Part shown: in pieces, positions 18,229 through 30,112 of the stretch
Layout of the letters: every line of letters begins with the position of its first letter
Numbering within the stretch: the stretch's first letter is position 1
Assembly: GCF_900156375.1 (NCBI RefSeq)
Contig: NZ_FTNK01000001.1
Location: 556,314-617,041, forward strand
From: Paenibacillus macquariensis
GTDB lineage: Bacteria; Bacillota; Bacilli; Paenibacillales; Paenibacillaceae
Length of the DNA: 60,728 nt
Reading direction: 5' to 3'
Notes under the pieces: generated by a model
What the model was told of the DNA's origin: nothing
The model's database searches: none
What the model saw: only the letters and a program-made list of their open reading frames with translations
Made by a program: the position numbers and the translations under genes

Positions 18229-21200
18229 TTACTCAATAAAAGCCGGCATAGCTTGGGATGAGAAGTTAATAGTGTCTAACATGATGAGTAACGCTCTTAC
18301 AGTGTCGAGTGATGTCATACATACGATACCGTTCTCTACAGCTTCACGGCGAATTCTGAATCCATCACGTTGTGGCATTTTACCCTTGGTAAGCGTGTTA
18401 AATACAAACTGTGCTTCTCCGTTACGGATCAAATCAAGGATGTTCGGTGTTCCTTCACTTAGCTTCTGAACGGTTGTTACATCAAGACCCGCTTCATTTA
18501 GAGCTTCAGCTGTTCCACCCGTTGCATATATTTTATAACCTAATCTCTTAAATCCAGTTAGAAGCTCTACTGCTTCGGCTTTGTCTTTATCAGCAACCGT
18601 TGCAATAATCGCCCCCGTTGAAGGTATTTTCATACCCGCTCCAATCAATCCTTTGAATAGTGCCTTAGCATATTGAAGATCACGGCCCATAACTTCACCA
18701 GTTGATTTCATCTCAGGCCCAAGCGTTGTATCTACACTACGTAGTTTAGCAAAGGAGAACACCGGTACTTTAACGGATACATATTTACTTTCAGGCCATA
18801 GACCCTCTTGATAACCAAGATCTTTCAACTTCTTACCTAGAATCGCTTGCATCGCTAGGTTTGCCATTGGGATCGTCGTTACTTTACTCAAGAAAGGAAC
18901 TGTGCGTGATGAACGTGGGTTAACTTCAATGACATAAACTTCGTCTTTGTAGATAACGAACTGAATATTCACAAGACCAATTGTCTTAAGTTCTTTAGCT
19001 ACCTTAATGGTGATGTTAACAATTTTCTCTTTAAGATGATCTGCTAAATGTTGTGGTGGATACACTGCAATCGAATCCCCTGAGTGAACACCAGCACGTT
19101 CAATATGTTCCATGATACCCGGGATGATGACTGTTTCCCCATCACAGATAGCATCCACTTCTACTTCTTTACCTAGCATATAGCTATCAATCAATACTGG
19201 ATGTTCCGGATTGATCTCCACAGCATATTTCATATAGTTAAGTAGCTCTTCATCTGAATATACAATTTCCATTGCACGTCCACCAAGGACATAAGAAGGA
19301 CGTACCAATACTGGATAACCGATTTTTTGAGCCGTCTCAACCGCATCATCAACCGAAGTAACTGTTTTACCGTTTGGTTGTGGAATGTTCAGACGGGATA
19401 GTAGCGCTTCGAACTTCTTACGATCTTCCGCTTCATCAATACTTGCTAGACTCGTACCCAAGATATTAACACCTTGTGCACTTAGAGGACCTGCTAGGTT
19501 AATAGCCGTCTGGCCACCGAATTGTACGATAACACCAATTGGCTTCTCCTGTTCAATAACGTTCATAACATCTTCGAAGAATAGAGGTTCGAAGTACAAA
19601 CGATCTGAAATACTAAAGTCAGTAGATACTGTTTCTGGGTTGTTATTAATGATAACAGCCTCATAGCCAGCCTTCTGTATAGCCCATACCGCATGGACAG
19701 TCGAATAATCGAACTCAATACCCTGTCCAATTCGTATTGGACCTGATCCTAAGACAAGAATCTTTTCCTTCGTAGTCTGAATAACTTCATTCTCTGTTTC
19801 ATAAGTCGAGTAATAGTAAGGTGTCACAGCTTCAAATTCTGCTGCACAAGTATCAACCATCTTATATACTGGACGAAGATTATGATTTAATCTGAATTCA
19901 CGCACTTCTGCTTCAGATGTATGGGTGTTTGTTAGAACGTTCTGACCACGAATTTCCGCAATGGATCTATCCGTAAATCCTAGTCTCTTCGCTTGATACA
20001 ACATCTCATAAGAAAGTGTTTCTTCTTCTTGAATACGCGTCTCGAACTTAATGATACCTTCAAGTTTATCAAGGAACCACCAATCGACTTGAGTTAGATC
20101 TTGAATTTGTTGTAGTGTATACCCGCGACGGAAAGCCTCAGCAATCAAGAAGATACGCTCATCATCCGGTTTCACAAGACGCTCATTAAGAACCTCTTCC
20201 GTTAATAGTTCTGCCCCTTTAAGTTCGAAACGGTGAACACCGATTTCTAGTGAACGGATCGCTTTATGCATGGATTCTTCAAAAGTACGGCCGATAGCCA
20301 TAACTTCTCCAGTTGCTTTCATTTGCGTTCCTAACTTACGGTTCGCATGAATGAATTTATCAAAAGGCCAGCGTGGAATTTTACTTACGATATAATCCAA
20401 TGCTGGTTCGAAACAAGCATACGTTTGTCCTGTTACAGGATTCGTAATTTCATCTAGCGTGTAACCCATAGCGATCTTCGCTGCCATTTTAGCAATAGGA
20501 TAACCAGTCGCTTTGGAAGCAAGTGCAGATGAACGACTTACACGAGGATTTACTTCAATGACATAATATTGATAACTTTGTGGGTCAAGTGCATATTGCA
20601 CGTTACATCCACCTTCAATATTCAATGCACGGATTATTTTAAGAGAAGCAGATCTAAGCATTTGATATTCACGATCTGACAACGTCTGGCTAGGTGCAAC
20701 GACGATACTGTCGCCTGTATGTACGCCTACAGGATCAAAGTTCTCCATGTTACACACAACGATACAGTTATCGTTCGCGTCACGCATTACTTCGTACTCA
20801 ACTTCTTTAAGTCCAGCAATACTCTTCTCAATAAGACATTGACCAATCGGACTATAACGAATTCCAGATACAACAGTCTCACGAAGTTCCTCTTCCGTTG
20901 CACAGATTCCTCCACCCGTACCTCCAAGTGTATAAGCAGGACGTACAATCAGTGGATAACCAACTTCACTAGCAAACGCGAGTGCGCCTTCTAATGAAGT
21001 TACAATATCGCTATCTGGCACCGGTTGTTCAAGTTCACGCATTAATTCTCTGAATAGATCACGGTCTTCTGCCTTCTCGATGGAATCAAGTTGCGTTCCA
21101 AGCAACTTCACATTCTCCTGTTCAAGAATTCCTGCACGCGCAAGTTCTACAGCCATGTTCAGACCTGTCTGTCCACCGAGCGTAGGAAGTAGTCCATCTG

Positions 21201-21447
21201 GACGTTCCTGACGAATTATTTGTGTAACGAATTCCAAAGTGATCGGTTCAATATATACTTTATCTGCGATATTCGTATCTGTCATAATCGTTGCAGGGTT
21301 ACTGTTAATAAGGATGACCTCAATGCCTTCCTCTTTCAAAGCCTGACATGCTTGTGTACCTGCATAGTCAAATTCAGCTGCTTGACCGATAACAATCGGA
21401 CCGGATCCGATAACTAGTATTTTCTTTAATTCAGTATTTTTAGGCAT
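18229..21447 (-). CDS. carB: Carbamoyl-phosphate synthase, large subunit
   Basis: A 1,072-residue enzyme with two homologous ATP-grasp halves (about 1-400 and 550-930), an oligomerisation segment between them, and a C-terminal MGS-like allosteric domain (about 935-1072). It uses ammonia from CarA, bicarbonate and two ATP to make carbamoyl phosphate. Nucleotide-binding starts are visible as [19 protein letters not shown] and [18 protein letters not shown]. Length equals the B. subtilis PyrAB protein. The first bases overlap carA by 8. In this operon it serves pyrimidine synthesis; UMP inhibition through the MGS domain is known for the family. Confidence 0.98.
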   Translation of the reverse strand: MPKNTELKKILVIGSGPIVIGQAAEFDYAGTQACQALKEEGIEVILINSNPATIMTDTNIADKVYIEPITLEFVTQIIRQERPDGLLPTLGGQTGLNMAVELARAGILEQENVKLLGTQLDSIEKAEDRDLFRELMRELEQPVPDSDIVTSLEGALAFASEVGYPLIVRPAYTLGGTGGGICATEEELRETVVSGIRYSPIGQCLIEKSIAGLKEVEYEVMRDANDNCIVVCNMENFDPVGVHTGDSIVVAPSQTLSDREYQMLRSASLKIIRALNIEGGCNVQYALDPQSYQYYVIEVNPRVSRSSALASKATGYPIAKMAAKIAMGYTLDEITNPVTGQTYACFEPALDYIVSKIPRWPFDKFIHANRKLGTQMKATGEVMAIGRTFEESMHKAIRSLEIGVHRFELKGAELLTEEVLNERLVKPDDERIFLIAEAFRRGYTLQQIQDLTQVDWWFLDKLEGIIKFETRIQEEETLSYEMLYQAKRLGFTDRSIAEIRGQNVLTNTHTSEAEVREFRLNHNLRPVYKMVDTCAAEFEAVTPYYYSTYETENEVIQTTKEKILVLGSGPIRIGQGIEFDYSTVHAVWAIQKAGYEAVIINNNPETVSTDFSISDRLYFEPLFFEDVMNVIEQEKPIGVIVQFGGQTAINLAGPLSAQGVNILGTSLASIDEAEDRKKFEALLSRLNIPQPNGKTVTSVDDAVETAQKIGYPVLVRPSYVLGGRAMEIVYSDEELLNYMKYAVEINPEHPVLIDSYMLGKEVEVDAICDGETVIIPGIMEHIERAGVHSGDSIAVYPPQHLADHLKEKIVNITIKVAKELKTIGLVNIQFVIYKDEVYVIEVNPRSSRTVPFLSKVTTIPMANLAMQAILGKKLKDLGYQEGLWPESKYVSVKVPVFSFAKLRSVDTTLGPEMKSTGEVMGRDLQYAKALFKGLIGAGMKIPSTGAIIATVADKDKAEAVELLTGFKRLGYKIYATGGTAEALNEAGLDVTTVQKLSEGTPNILDLIRNGEAQFVFNTLTKGKMPQRDGFRIRREAVENGIVCMTSLDTVRALLIMLDTINFSSQAMPAFIE

Positions 21448-22579
21448 TTTGTAGTGCTCCTTTCACAGCTGCGGCTAATTCGGCTTGACGCGGTTTAGCA
21501 GGGTGTTTGATTTTGTGATCCGCAATCATTTGTAGAAATTGATCGAATAAGTAGCTGCTATCCTGAGGTCCAGGTGCTGCTTCTGGATGGTACTGTACTG
21601 AGAATGCTGGGTAGTTCTTATGTTTCAAACCTTCAACGGTTTTATCATTGTTGTTGATATGCGTTATTTCTAACTCTGTGTTTCGGATAGAATCCTCATT
21701 CACTGTGTAGCCATGGTTCTGAGATGTAATATAGCAACGATTGGTTGCTAATTCTTTCACCGGATGGTTACCACCACGGTGTCCGAATTTCAGTCTCTCT
21801 GAATCCGCACCACATGCTAAAGCGAACAGTTGATGTCCAAGGCAAATACCGAACATTGGATACTCCCCAAGCAATTCTGAGATCATAGTTACTGCGTGAG
21901 GAACATCTTTCGGGTCCCCAGGGCCGTTAGACAACAGAATGCCATCTGGACGTAAGTGACGGATTTGTTCAGCCGTTGTATCTTGTGGCACAACAACAAC
22001 ATCACATCCACGATTAGAAAGTTCACGCAGAATGCCACTCTTCGCGCCGAAATCTACAAGTACGATACGTTCCTTCGAACCAGGACTATTATACGTGTAT
22101 TTCGTAGAAGTACGAGCAACCTGATCTCTCAGAATTTCGCTACCCATTAATCTTTCTTGTAATTCTTCTACAGAAGCCGCTGAAGTCGTTAGAATTCCCT
22201 TCATCGTTCCATGGTGGCGAATAATGCGAGTTAACATACGTGTGTCGATCTCACTAATTCCAACGATACCATGTTCTTTCAACAACTGATCAAGACTGTA
22301 CTCGGCACGCCAGTTACTTGGAGTTGGTTCATGACGACGAACAACAAACCCATGTATAAATGGTGCAACAGATTCGAAATCATCACGTGTAATTCCGTAG
22401 TTACCGATCAATGGTTGAGTCATCGTTACAATTTGTCCGCAGTAGGATGGATCAGACAATACCTCTTGATATCCTGTAATCCCTGTATTAAATACTACCT
22501 CACCTGTTGATTCCCCATCTGCACCAAATGCCAACCCTGTAAACAGGGTACCGTTCTCCAATAACAATCTTGCCTGCAT
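21440..22579 (-). CDS. carA: Carbamoyl-phosphate synthase, small (glutaminase) subunit
   Basis: A 379-residue class I glutamine amidotransferase subunit. The N-terminal CPSase domain (about 1-150) is followed by the amidotransferase domain with nucleophile Cys in [16 protein letters not shown] (about 245) and the His-Glu pair in [10 protein letters not shown] (about 330). It releases ammonia from glutamine and channels it to CarB. It overlaps carB by 8 bases. Confidence 0.98.
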   Translation of the reverse strand: MQARLLLENGTLFTGLAFGADGESTGEVVFNTGITGYQEVLSDPSYCGQIVTMTQPLIGNYGITRDDFESVAPFIHGFVVRRHEPTPSNWRAEYSLDQLLKEHGIVGISEIDTRMLTRIIRHHGTMKGILTTSAASVEELQERLMGSEILRDQVARTSTKYTYNSPGSKERIVLVDFGAKSGILRELSNRGCDVVVVPQDTTAEQIRHLRPDGILLSNGPGDPKDVPHAVTMISELLGEYPMFGICLGHQLFALACGADSERLKFGHRGGNHPVKELATNRCYITSQNHGYTVNEDSIRNTELEITHINNNDKTVEGLKHKNYPAFSVQYHPEAAPGPQDSSYLFDQFLQMIADHKIKHPAKPRQAELAAAVKGALQNA

Positions 22580-22676
22580 TCTCTTCCACTCCCTCTGTCA
22601 TGTACTCTTGATCTATATTTGTTTTATCTGTAATGAAGTAATCAATTATTACTCGGTATAGCGTACCTGCTCACTC

Positions 22677-23966
22677 TTACTCTGACCAAACAACGTTTCC
22701 GTCCACCCAAGTCTTAACCGGCCATCCTTTTAGCTTCCATCCTGTAAAAGGAGTATTACGTCCTTTTGTTAGGAACTCTTCTGGATTGACTGCTTTCTCA
22801 GTGTCCAAATCTATCATTGTAATATCAGCCGGACTTCCCACTTCAAGGTTCCCTGTATTTAGACCGAATACTTTAGCTGGATCAGCAGTCATACGCTGTA
22901 CGAGCATAGATAAGTCCCACAAGCCTGTCTCTACGAATTTAGTATAGAGTAGTGGAAATGCTGTCTCGAATCCAACAATCCCAAACGGAGCAAGCTCCAT
23001 TCCTTTGGATTTCTCTTCAACGCTATGTGGAGCATGATCAGTAACGATCATATCAAGCGTCCCATCCAATAAACCTTCGATACAAGCTTCCACATCACGT
23101 TTCGAACGAAGTGGCGGATTCATTTTCCAATTGGCATCAAGACCAGGAATATCTTGTTCTGAGAGCACTAGGTGATGTGGACATACTTCTGCAGTCACAC
23201 GAATACCGATCTCCTTCGCTTGACGAATTAGCCGAACGGATTGTTCTGTACTCACATGGCATACATGATAATGAACACCTGTTGCTTCAGCTAGCAGGAT
23301 GTCACGGCCGACGTGAATCGCTTCTGATTCATTAGGAATACCTTTCAAGCCATGTTTAGTTGCGAATTCACCTTCTGCAACACATGCTCCAACCACCAGT
23401 GAGTTATCTTCACAGTGCGCAATAACTGGCATCTGAAGTTCAGCTGCGATCTTCATAGCATCCTTCATCATTTGTGCGTTCTGCACACCCACGCCATCAT
23501 CCGTGAAACCAATAGCTCCCGCTTCTTTCAATGCTGCGAAATCTGTTAGTTCACGTCCAAGCTCATTCTTCGTAATCGCAGCATAAGGTAGAACCTTAAC
23601 GATCCCTGCCTCTTTTGCCTTCTCAAGAATTAGCTTAATTACGTCAGGATTATCGGTTATAGGTCTCGTATTAGGCATGCAAGCGATCGTTGTGAATCCA
23701 CCCTTTGCAGCTGAACGACTTCCACTTTCGATCGTCTCTTTGTGCTCATAACCAGGTTCACGTAAATGTACATGCATATCTATAAAACCCGGCGTAACTA
23801 ACTTACCAGCAGCATCGACAATTTCTGCGGCCTCTTGTTGAATATCTGCAATATCCACATGACCATCTACTAGTGATTTGATAGTACCGTTCTCAAGTAG
23901 AATATGCTTCTTCTCTAAGTTCCCCTGCTTATCAAGTACACTCGCATTTGCAATAATCGTTAACAT
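22677..23966 (-). CDS. pyrC: Dihydroorotase
   Basis: A 429-residue amidohydrolase that closes carbamoyl aspartate to dihydroorotate. The zinc-binding HVHLREPG motif (about 60), a central His (IAHCEDNSL), HVCHVST and the Asp in VTDHAPHS (about 305) are all present. The ATG at 23966 has GGAGGTTATC before it; an upstream in-frame ATG would lengthen the protein beyond the family size. It lies between pyrB and carA. Confidence 0.97.
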   Translation of the reverse strand: MLTIIANASVLDKQGNLEKKHILLENGTIKSLVDGHVDIADIQQEAAEIVDAAGKLVTPGFIDMHVHLREPGYEHKETIESGSRSAAKGGFTTIACMPNTRPITDNPDVIKLILEKAKEAGIVKVLPYAAITKNELGRELTDFAALKEAGAIGFTDDGVGVQNAQMMKDAMKIAAELQMPVIAHCEDNSLVVGACVAEGEFATKHGLKGIPNESEAIHVGRDILLAEATGVHYHVCHVSTEQSVRLIRQAKEIGIRVTAEVCPHHLVLSEQDIPGLDANWKMNPPLRSKRDVEACIEGLLDGTLDMIVTDHAPHSVEEKSKGMELAPFGIVGFETAFPLLYTKFVETGLWDLSMLVQRMTADPAKVFGLNTGNLEVGSPADITMIDLDTEKAVNPEEFLTKGRNTPFTGWKLKGWPVKTWVDGNVVWSE

Positions 23967-24077
23967 GATAACCTCCGCTCGTTGATTGAGCACATTGGCT
24001 TCAATCTATTGTATAATATTAATTCATTTTTGTGTATATTTATTAATAAATATGCTTATGTCTATTTATATTATTCC

Positions 24078-25573
<1,496 letters not shown>

Positions 25574-25621
25574 TCATTGCTCCTCTTGTAGGAATTATTT
25601 CATAATCTCCCGCGACTTAAC

Positions 25622-25785
25622 AAAAAAACTCCTTGCCCATAGGCAAGGAGTTTACTAGTCATTCATTCGACAATTCGATTGAATGAGAGGTACCACGTCA
25701 CAACTCGTACAAAAACAGACGAGTGTCATGCAGTGAACCTCGGTTCACGTAACCTTGCCAGTCTCACGGGACTGAATTAAAGGTG
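25622..25785 (-). promoter_or_regulatory. PyrR-dependent attenuator in the pyr leader
   Basis: The leader carries the PyrR-binding hairpin (25752-25785) with AGTCCCGTGAGACTGGCAAGG, close to the known ARUCCNGNGAGGYU loop. Further hairpins follow (GTGAACCGAGGTTCAC at 25735-25750, arms at 25702-25723). A strong terminator ends it: AAACTCCTTGCC/GGCAAGGAGTTT at 25626-25653 with seven T. The GGCAAGG segment of the binding hairpin region can alternatively pair with CCTTGCC of the terminator, giving the usual three-way switch. This is the only such element seen in the operon, whereas B. subtilis has three. Confidence 0.9.
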
Positions 25786-25801
25786 CTATTCTTCTACAAG
25801 A

Positions 25802-25831
25802 ATTATGACATAAAGCGATTCATGATGTCAA
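25802..25831 (-). promoter_or_regulatory. Sigma-A promoter of the pyr operon
   Basis: A perfect TTGACA (25831-25826), an 18-base spacer and CATAAT (25807-25802), just before the PyrR-binding leader. The transcript would start near 25795. Confidence 0.85.
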
Positions 25832-25847
25832 CTCTGCACAAGATGGA

Positions 25848-25876
25848 AAAAGGTACCTGCCATAGGCAGATACCTT
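25848..25876 (-). terminator. Terminator of the aminotransferase gene
   Basis: Near-perfect arms AAGGTATCTGCC and GGCAGGTACCTT followed on the minus strand by TTTTCC. It separates the aminotransferase gene from the pyr promoter region only 17 bases away. Confidence 0.8.
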
Positions 25877-25880
25877 CTAA

Positions 25881-27134
25881 TTAAAATTCAAATTTCACAT
25901 CACTCAAGCGGCGTTTAATTTCACTAATAACAAGTTTCTCTTGTTCTTCACCCTGCGCAATGAACGTTACAGAGAAACGAACGAAATGACCTGCATCATC
26001 CCATGGTACCGTTGAAATCAACTTCTCACGAATGAGGAATTGAGAGAAGTCTTCACCCGATGCAAATCGTTGACCACCTTTAACTCCTTTAGGAGCCTCA
26101 ACGTAAAGGAAGAAAGATCCTTTTGGCTTCTCTGCTGTGAAACCAAGTTCATTCAGTGCATCTACCAATAAGTTATGACGACGGGAATACTTAAGAGCAA
26201 TTTCTTCTGTAATTGCCGGATGAGACAACGCGTATACTGCGGCTTTTTGGATCGCAATGAATTGACCCGAATCATTGTTGTCCTTCACATCACTGAATGC
26301 TTTGACAATCAATGGGTTACCAGCCACAAATCCAATACGCCATCCTGTCATATTATAAGATTTAGACAGCGAATGTAACTCTATACCTACATCCTTAGCA
26401 CCTGGGATAGACAAGAAACTAAGTGGCTTTAATCCATCATAAGTTAAAGCAGCGTAAGGTGCATCATGGACAACAACGACATCAAATTTCTTAGCCCACG
26501 CTACTACTTCAGTAAAGAACTCTACAGTTGCGGTCGCACCTGTTGGGTTATTCGGATAATTCAGATACAGTAACTTCGCACGTCGCGCAATATCTTCAGG
26601 AATTTCATTTAGATTCGGTAGGAATTTGTTCTCTTGTCTCAATTCAACCGTGTATACTTCTCCACCTAAATACTTGGTATGTGTACCTAGCACAGGATAG
26701 CCAGGAACCGTCATTATCGTGATATCCCCTGGATTGATGAAGCAAGACGGTAACATGGCAAGTGCAGGCTTGGAACCGATGGAATGGACAACTTCATTGT
26801 CTGGATCGATGCCATCTACACGGAATACTTCTTTCAAATATTTCGCTGCAGCTTCTTTGAATAATGGAATTCCATTATCCGCATATCCTCTATTCTCAGA
26901 CTTAGCAGCTTCTTCAGCTAGCTTGGCCACAATTCCAGCATCAGCCATTTCGTCCGGTTCTCCCACACCCATATCAATTAATTCGATCTCTGGGAAATCC
27001 TTCTGCGCAGCTGCCTTAGCCCGCTTGATCTTCTCAAATTTATATATAGCTGTATCTTTACCGTAGTTTGCGCCACCGATGCGCTCTGCAAAATTGGATT
27101 GAATATACGTCTCTTGATATTGTTTTATACTCAT
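25881..27134 (-). CDS. Class I/II PLP aminotransferase, LL-diaminopimelate aminotransferase-like
   Basis: A 417-residue fold-type I aminotransferase. Substrate/PLP marks are DMGVGEPDE (about 55), NYPNNPTGA (about 200), HDAPYAALTYDG (about 225) and the PLP-binding Lys in SLSKSYNMTGWRIGF (about 265). The N-terminal GGANYGKDTAIYKFEKIKRA and overall pattern resemble DapL-type enzymes, which convert tetrahydrodipicolinate directly to LL-diaminopimelate. This would feed the meso-DAP needed by MurE in this window. Function within the large COG0436 group is hard to fix by eye, so DapL is a likely but not certain call. It is a single-gene unit between two terminators; GGAGATG precedes the ATG. Confidence 0.8.
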   Translation of the reverse strand: MSIKQYQETYIQSNFAERIGGANYGKDTAIYKFEKIKRAKAAAQKDFPEIELIDMGVGEPDEMADAGIVAKLAEEAAKSENRGYADNGIPLFKEAAAKYLKEVFRVDGIDPDNEVVHSIGSKPALAMLPSCFINPGDITIMTVPGYPVLGTHTKYLGGEVYTVELRQENKFLPNLNEIPEDIARRAKLLYLNYPNNPTGATATVEFFTEVVAWAKKFDVVVVHDAPYAALTYDGLKPLSFLSIPGAKDVGIELHSLSKSYNMTGWRIGFVAGNPLIVKAFSDVKDNNDSGQFIAIQKAAVYALSHPAITEEIALKYSRRHNLLVDALNELGFTAEKPKGSFFLYVEAPKGVKGGQRFASGEDFSQFLIREKLISTVPWDDAGHFVRFSVTFIAQGEEQEKLVISEIKRRLSDVKFEF

Positions 27135-27184
27135 ATTTAGTTCATCTCCTATATTAGGTAATCTCTCTCCTAAATATGAAGAAA

Positions 27185-27205
27185 TCCATGGCTATATGCC
27201 ATGGA
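27185..27205 (-). terminator. Terminator after the pseudouridine synthase gene
   Basis: Eight-base perfect arms TCCATGGC/GCCATGGA with a 5-base loop, followed on the minus strand by TTTCTTCATATTT. It ends the lspA operon. Confidence 0.7.
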
Positions 27206-27229
27206 CTAATGAACTTATCATTTGTACTT

Positions 27230-28189
27230 TTAGCGACTACGTAGACCTGTAAGCAATTCTTCCAATTCTTCTGGAATGCCAGCACTGAACTCCATATACT
27301 CACCACTCGAAGGATGTATGAAGCCTAATACAGTAGCATGAAGCGCCTGTCCTTTTAATTTAAGTCCTTTATTACGACCGTAGATCGGATCACCAACCAA
27401 TGGATGACCTATAAACTTCATATGCACACGGATCTGATGTGTTCGCCCTGTCTCAAGTTGTAGTTCTAGAAGCGTGTAATCCCCAAGACGTTCTTTCACT
27501 GTAAAATGGGTTACGGCATGCTTACTATTCTTCTCCTTAACCGTGTACATTTTACGATCAACCGTATCTCGTCCAATAGGTGCATCTACGGTACCTTGAT
27601 CGTGACTCACACTACCATGAACCAATGCAATATAACGTCGAGTCACGGAATGCTCTTTCAGCTGTGCCGCAAGAGAAGCATGTGCCTTATCGTTCTTCGC
27701 AGCCATAATCAATCCAGAGGTGTCTTTATCGATACGATGGACAATACCAGGACGTAATTCACCGTTAATACCTGATAGATCTTTACAATGGTACATCAAT
27801 GCATTCACAAGCGTACCTGATGAGTGACCTGGTGCCGGATGCACCACCATCCCTCTTGGTTTATTTATTACGATAAGATCGTGATCTTCATAAACAACCT
27901 CAAGTGGAATGTTATCAGCCACAATCTCAACCGATACTACTTCAGGAACAACAACCTCAACGCGATCTCCTAAGACTAATTTGTAATTAGCTTTCACCGT
28001 GTTACCATTCACCTTTACGTGTTCACCGGTAATCCACAGTTGCACCTGAGAACGAGAAACATCTTCTTCCCATACCTCAGTTATATATTTATCAATTCGC
28101 TCTTTAGCAAAGTTCTCATCAACGATCCACTCGCGTATTTCCAAATCTGTATTCAATAGTTCATCTTCGTGCGTCTCGATGTCTTTCAC
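27230..28189 (-). CDS. RluA-family 23S rRNA pseudouridine synthase (RluD-like, YlyB type)
   Basis: A 319-residue enzyme with an N-terminal S4 RNA-binding domain (about 25-90) and a catalytic domain whose Asp lies in HRIDKDTSGLIMAAK (about 145-160). GRTHQIRVHMKFIGHPLVGD is the second family signature. It makes pseudouridines in large-subunit rRNA, probably in the helix 69 region as for RluD; the exact site is inference. The start is GTG, overlapping the lspA stop by 4 bases, so the two are translationally coupled, as in B. subtilis lspA-ylyB. Confidence 0.93.
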   Translation of the reverse strand: MKDIETHEDELLNTDLEIREWIVDENFAKERIDKYITEVWEEDVSRSQVQLWITGEHVKVNGNTVKANYKLVLGDRVEVVVPEVVSVEIVADNIPLEVVYEDHDLIVINKPRGMVVHPAPGHSSGTLVNALMYHCKDLSGINGELRPGIVHRIDKDTSGLIMAAKNDKAHASLAAQLKEHSVTRRYIALVHGSVSHDQGTVDAPIGRDTVDRKMYTVKEKNSKHAVTHFTVKERLGDYTLLELQLETGRTHQIRVHMKFIGHPLVGDPIYGRNKGLKLKGQALHATVLGFIHPSSGEYMEFSAGIPEELEELLTGLRSR

Positions 28190-28677
28190 GTTTCTTCATT
28201 TCCTTCCGTTTTCGAATTAACTGGGTTTCTTTTCATATCAAGCAATGAATCCAAAATAATAAGTCCTACACCAATTACAATACAGGAATCCGCCACATTA
28301 AAAATGGGGAATTCATAACTCCCGAAATTAAATTGCAAGAAATCCACCACTTCACCGGTCAAGACACGATCAATAAAATTCCCGACTGCTCCACCAAGTA
28401 CTAAGCTAAGTGCAAGAGGTAATAACTTATTATTCGTTCTCATCACTTTCTGTAAGTACCAAATGATCCCGACAACCACAATAATCGTAATCACAATAAA
28501 GAACCATCTTTGGTTCTCAAGGATCCCGAAGGCTGCACCGCGATTTCGATGTGATGTTATCAGAAAAAAATTGCCAATCACCGGTATTTGTTCAGTCAAT
28601 TCCATCCGGCTAGCAATCAAATATTTAGTTCCTTGATCCACCAAAAAAGCAACGAACGCAATTATGTAGTATATCAC
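28186..28677 (-). CDS. lspA: Lipoprotein signal peptidase II
   Basis: A 163-residue membrane aspartyl protease with four helices that removes signal peptides from prolipoproteins such as the sugar-binding protein of this window. The catalytic Asp pair is in GAVGNFIDRV (about 115) and FNVADS (about 140); NRGAAFGIL is the conserved loop. The start is GTG with GGAGTG about 11 bases upstream. The gene lies downstream of the divergent yteA. Confidence 0.96.
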   Translation of the reverse strand: MIYYIIAFVAFLVDQGTKYLIASRMELTEQIPVIGNFFLITSHRNRGAAFGILENQRWFFIVITIIVVVGIIWYLQKVMRTNNKLLPLALSLVLGGAVGNFIDRVLTGEVVDFLQFNFGSYEFPIFNVADSCIVIGVGLIILDSLLDMKRNPVNSKTEGNEET

Positions 28678-28914
28678 AGCAACATGTCACTCCAATCTTA
28701 TGATTTCCACCGTCTCACTTTATCATTAGCGAGGGAAAGTGAAAGGTCATAACTTCGTATTATAGACTCGTTCATTGTAGCACAGGCTGTCCAAAATCGT
28801 CCATAAAGGGCCAAAGCCGAGAACATTTCCCTTATGTAAAACCATGATAATACGCACACTCTATAGCAAGAGAGTAAATGTGATTCTCCCTAGGTAACAG
28901 AAAGGAGCCTCAAA

Positions 28915-29643
28915 ATGACACAATCACTATCACCATCCCAAATCGATCATCTACGTCGTCAGTTGGAGCTTGAACGTGAAGACATTACACACCGTACCAA
29001 AGAGAACGATCATCACGGTCTTGAAGAGTCCATGCGCGATTCAACAGGTGAACTTTCCAATATAGACAACCATCCGGCTGATGTTGCAACCGAACTGTAT
29101 TACCGTGAGATGGATATCTCTCTTCTGGAGCATGATGCCTTGCAATTGGAAAGAATTGAAACGTCACTTGCTCGGATAGAAAACGGTACTTATGGTCGCT
29201 GTAGCATTTGTGATCAAAATATTTCCTATGAACGTCTAGAAGCCATTCCTGCAACAGGTTTCTGTAAGGATCACTCGCCAAGACAGGTCGTCTCCAATGA
29301 TCGCCCTGTAGAAGAAGAGCTCCTCATGCCTCCATTTGGTCGAACTAGCTTGGATGAACGTGACGATCAGAATGGATTCGATGGAGAAGACACCTGGCAA
29401 ACACTAGAGCGATGGGGTACATCTAATTCCCCTGCAATGGCTGAAGGAAATAATATTGAAAGTTATAATGAAATGGCCATTGAGGCAGATGAAGAGATCG
29501 AAGGCTGTGTTGAACCCATAGAAAGCTTTCTAGCCTCAGATATTGAAGGGAATCCCACAGGGATTATACGAAATCGCCACTACCAGACATACATGGAAAA
29601 AGGAGAAGGCATTAATTCACTTGAAGATGACCCAAGCATGTAA
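28915..29643 (+). CDS. yteA: YteA-family TraR/DksA-type zinc-finger protein
   Basis: A 242-residue soluble protein on the plus strand with AGAAAGGAG 8 bases before the ATG. An N-terminal coiled helix pair (LRRQLELEREDITHR, then LERIETSLARIENGTYG) leads to a DksA-like finger: CSIC (about 97) and FCKDH (about 118). The last ligand position is His rather than Cys, so the site would be C3H. The C-terminal 110 residues are acidic and low in structure. YteA proteins are induced in sporulating bacilli, but the exact role is not known. It is divergent to lspA and convergent with the DUF5665 gene. Confidence 0.88.
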   Translation: MTQSLSPSQIDHLRRQLELEREDITHRTKENDHHGLEESMRDSTGELSNIDNHPADVATELYYREMDISLLEHDALQLERIETSLARIENGTYGRCSICDQNISYERLEAIPATGFCKDHSPRQVVSNDRPVEEELLMPPFGRTSLDERDDQNGFDGEDTWQTLERWGTSNSPAMAEGNNIESYNEMAIEADEEIEGCVEPIESFLASDIEGNPTGIIRNRHYQTYMEKGEGINSLEDDPSM

Positions 29644-29644
29644 T

Positions 29645-29971
29645 TTAATAATTCAACTCCAATTGACGTTGCACAATACGTACAATATCTGCAATATAAT
29701 CTCCAATGATAGGTAAGTTCAACGCCCCAAGTACTTGTAAAAAATAAATAATGGTAGCTGCAAAAAAAGTAAAACCTATGGCAATTCCTACGCCACGCGC
29801 AGTACCCGATAGTATATTAAGCCAGATTAAACGCCAAGGTCGATGTAACAATTGTGTGTATTCTTGAATTCGTGATTCCTCTAGTTGCTGTGCTATCTTG
29901 ACCAACAGCGTATGATTATCTTCTGAGACGTCTTTCTGTATTGTAGAATCCTTGATATTCCCTTGCACCAT
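29645..29971 (-). CDS. DUF5665 membrane protein
   Basis: A 108-residue protein whose start I place at ATG 29971, 9 bases after GGAG; an upstream GTG (29998) lies within the ribosome site area. Residues 1-50 are charged, then comes HRPWRLIWLNILSGTARGVG and one or two membrane segments (IAIGFTFFAATIIYFLQVLG) and an amphipathic end (VRIVQRQLEL). This pattern is that of the DUF5665 family, which has no known role. The stop codon lies 1 base beyond that of convergent yteA. A hairpin at 30010-30075 separates it from ileS. Confidence 0.8.
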   Translation of the reverse strand: MVQGNIKDSTIQKDVSEDNHTLLVKIAQQLEESRIQEYTQLLHRPWRLIWLNILSGTARGVGIAIGFTFFAATIIYFLQVLGALNLPIIGDYIADIVRIVQRQLELNY

Positions 29972-30009
29972 ATCTTTCCGCTCCTTCTCCGAACTCACTT
30001 CATGATAAG

Positions 30010-30075
30010 AAGAAACGAGCCCTAGCCTGTTCCGGGATTAATTCATCCCGATCTTCGGCTTAAGGCTCGTTTCTT
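30010..30075. terminator. Long hairpin terminator between ileS and the DUF5665 gene
   Basis: Outer arms AAGAAACGAGCC and GGCTCGTTTCTT enclose a second hairpin (CGGGATTAATTCATCCCG). The plus side is followed by TTTTTAATT and the minus side by CTTATC, so termination looks stronger for plus-strand (yteA) transcripts but is likely for ileS too. Confidence 0.75.
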
Positions 30076-30112
30076 TTTTAATTATTTCTATTATGTTCCA
30101 AAAAGCATGGTA

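Noticed and set aside
25622..25800. Structured pyr leader considered as a T-box
   Set aside because: There is no AGGGTGG T-box motif; the PyrR-binding loop and pyrR position explain it.
28740..28900. Sporulation-type promoter before yteA
   Set aside because: CATGATAAT resembles a sigma-K/E -10, but no convincing -35 lies at the right distance.
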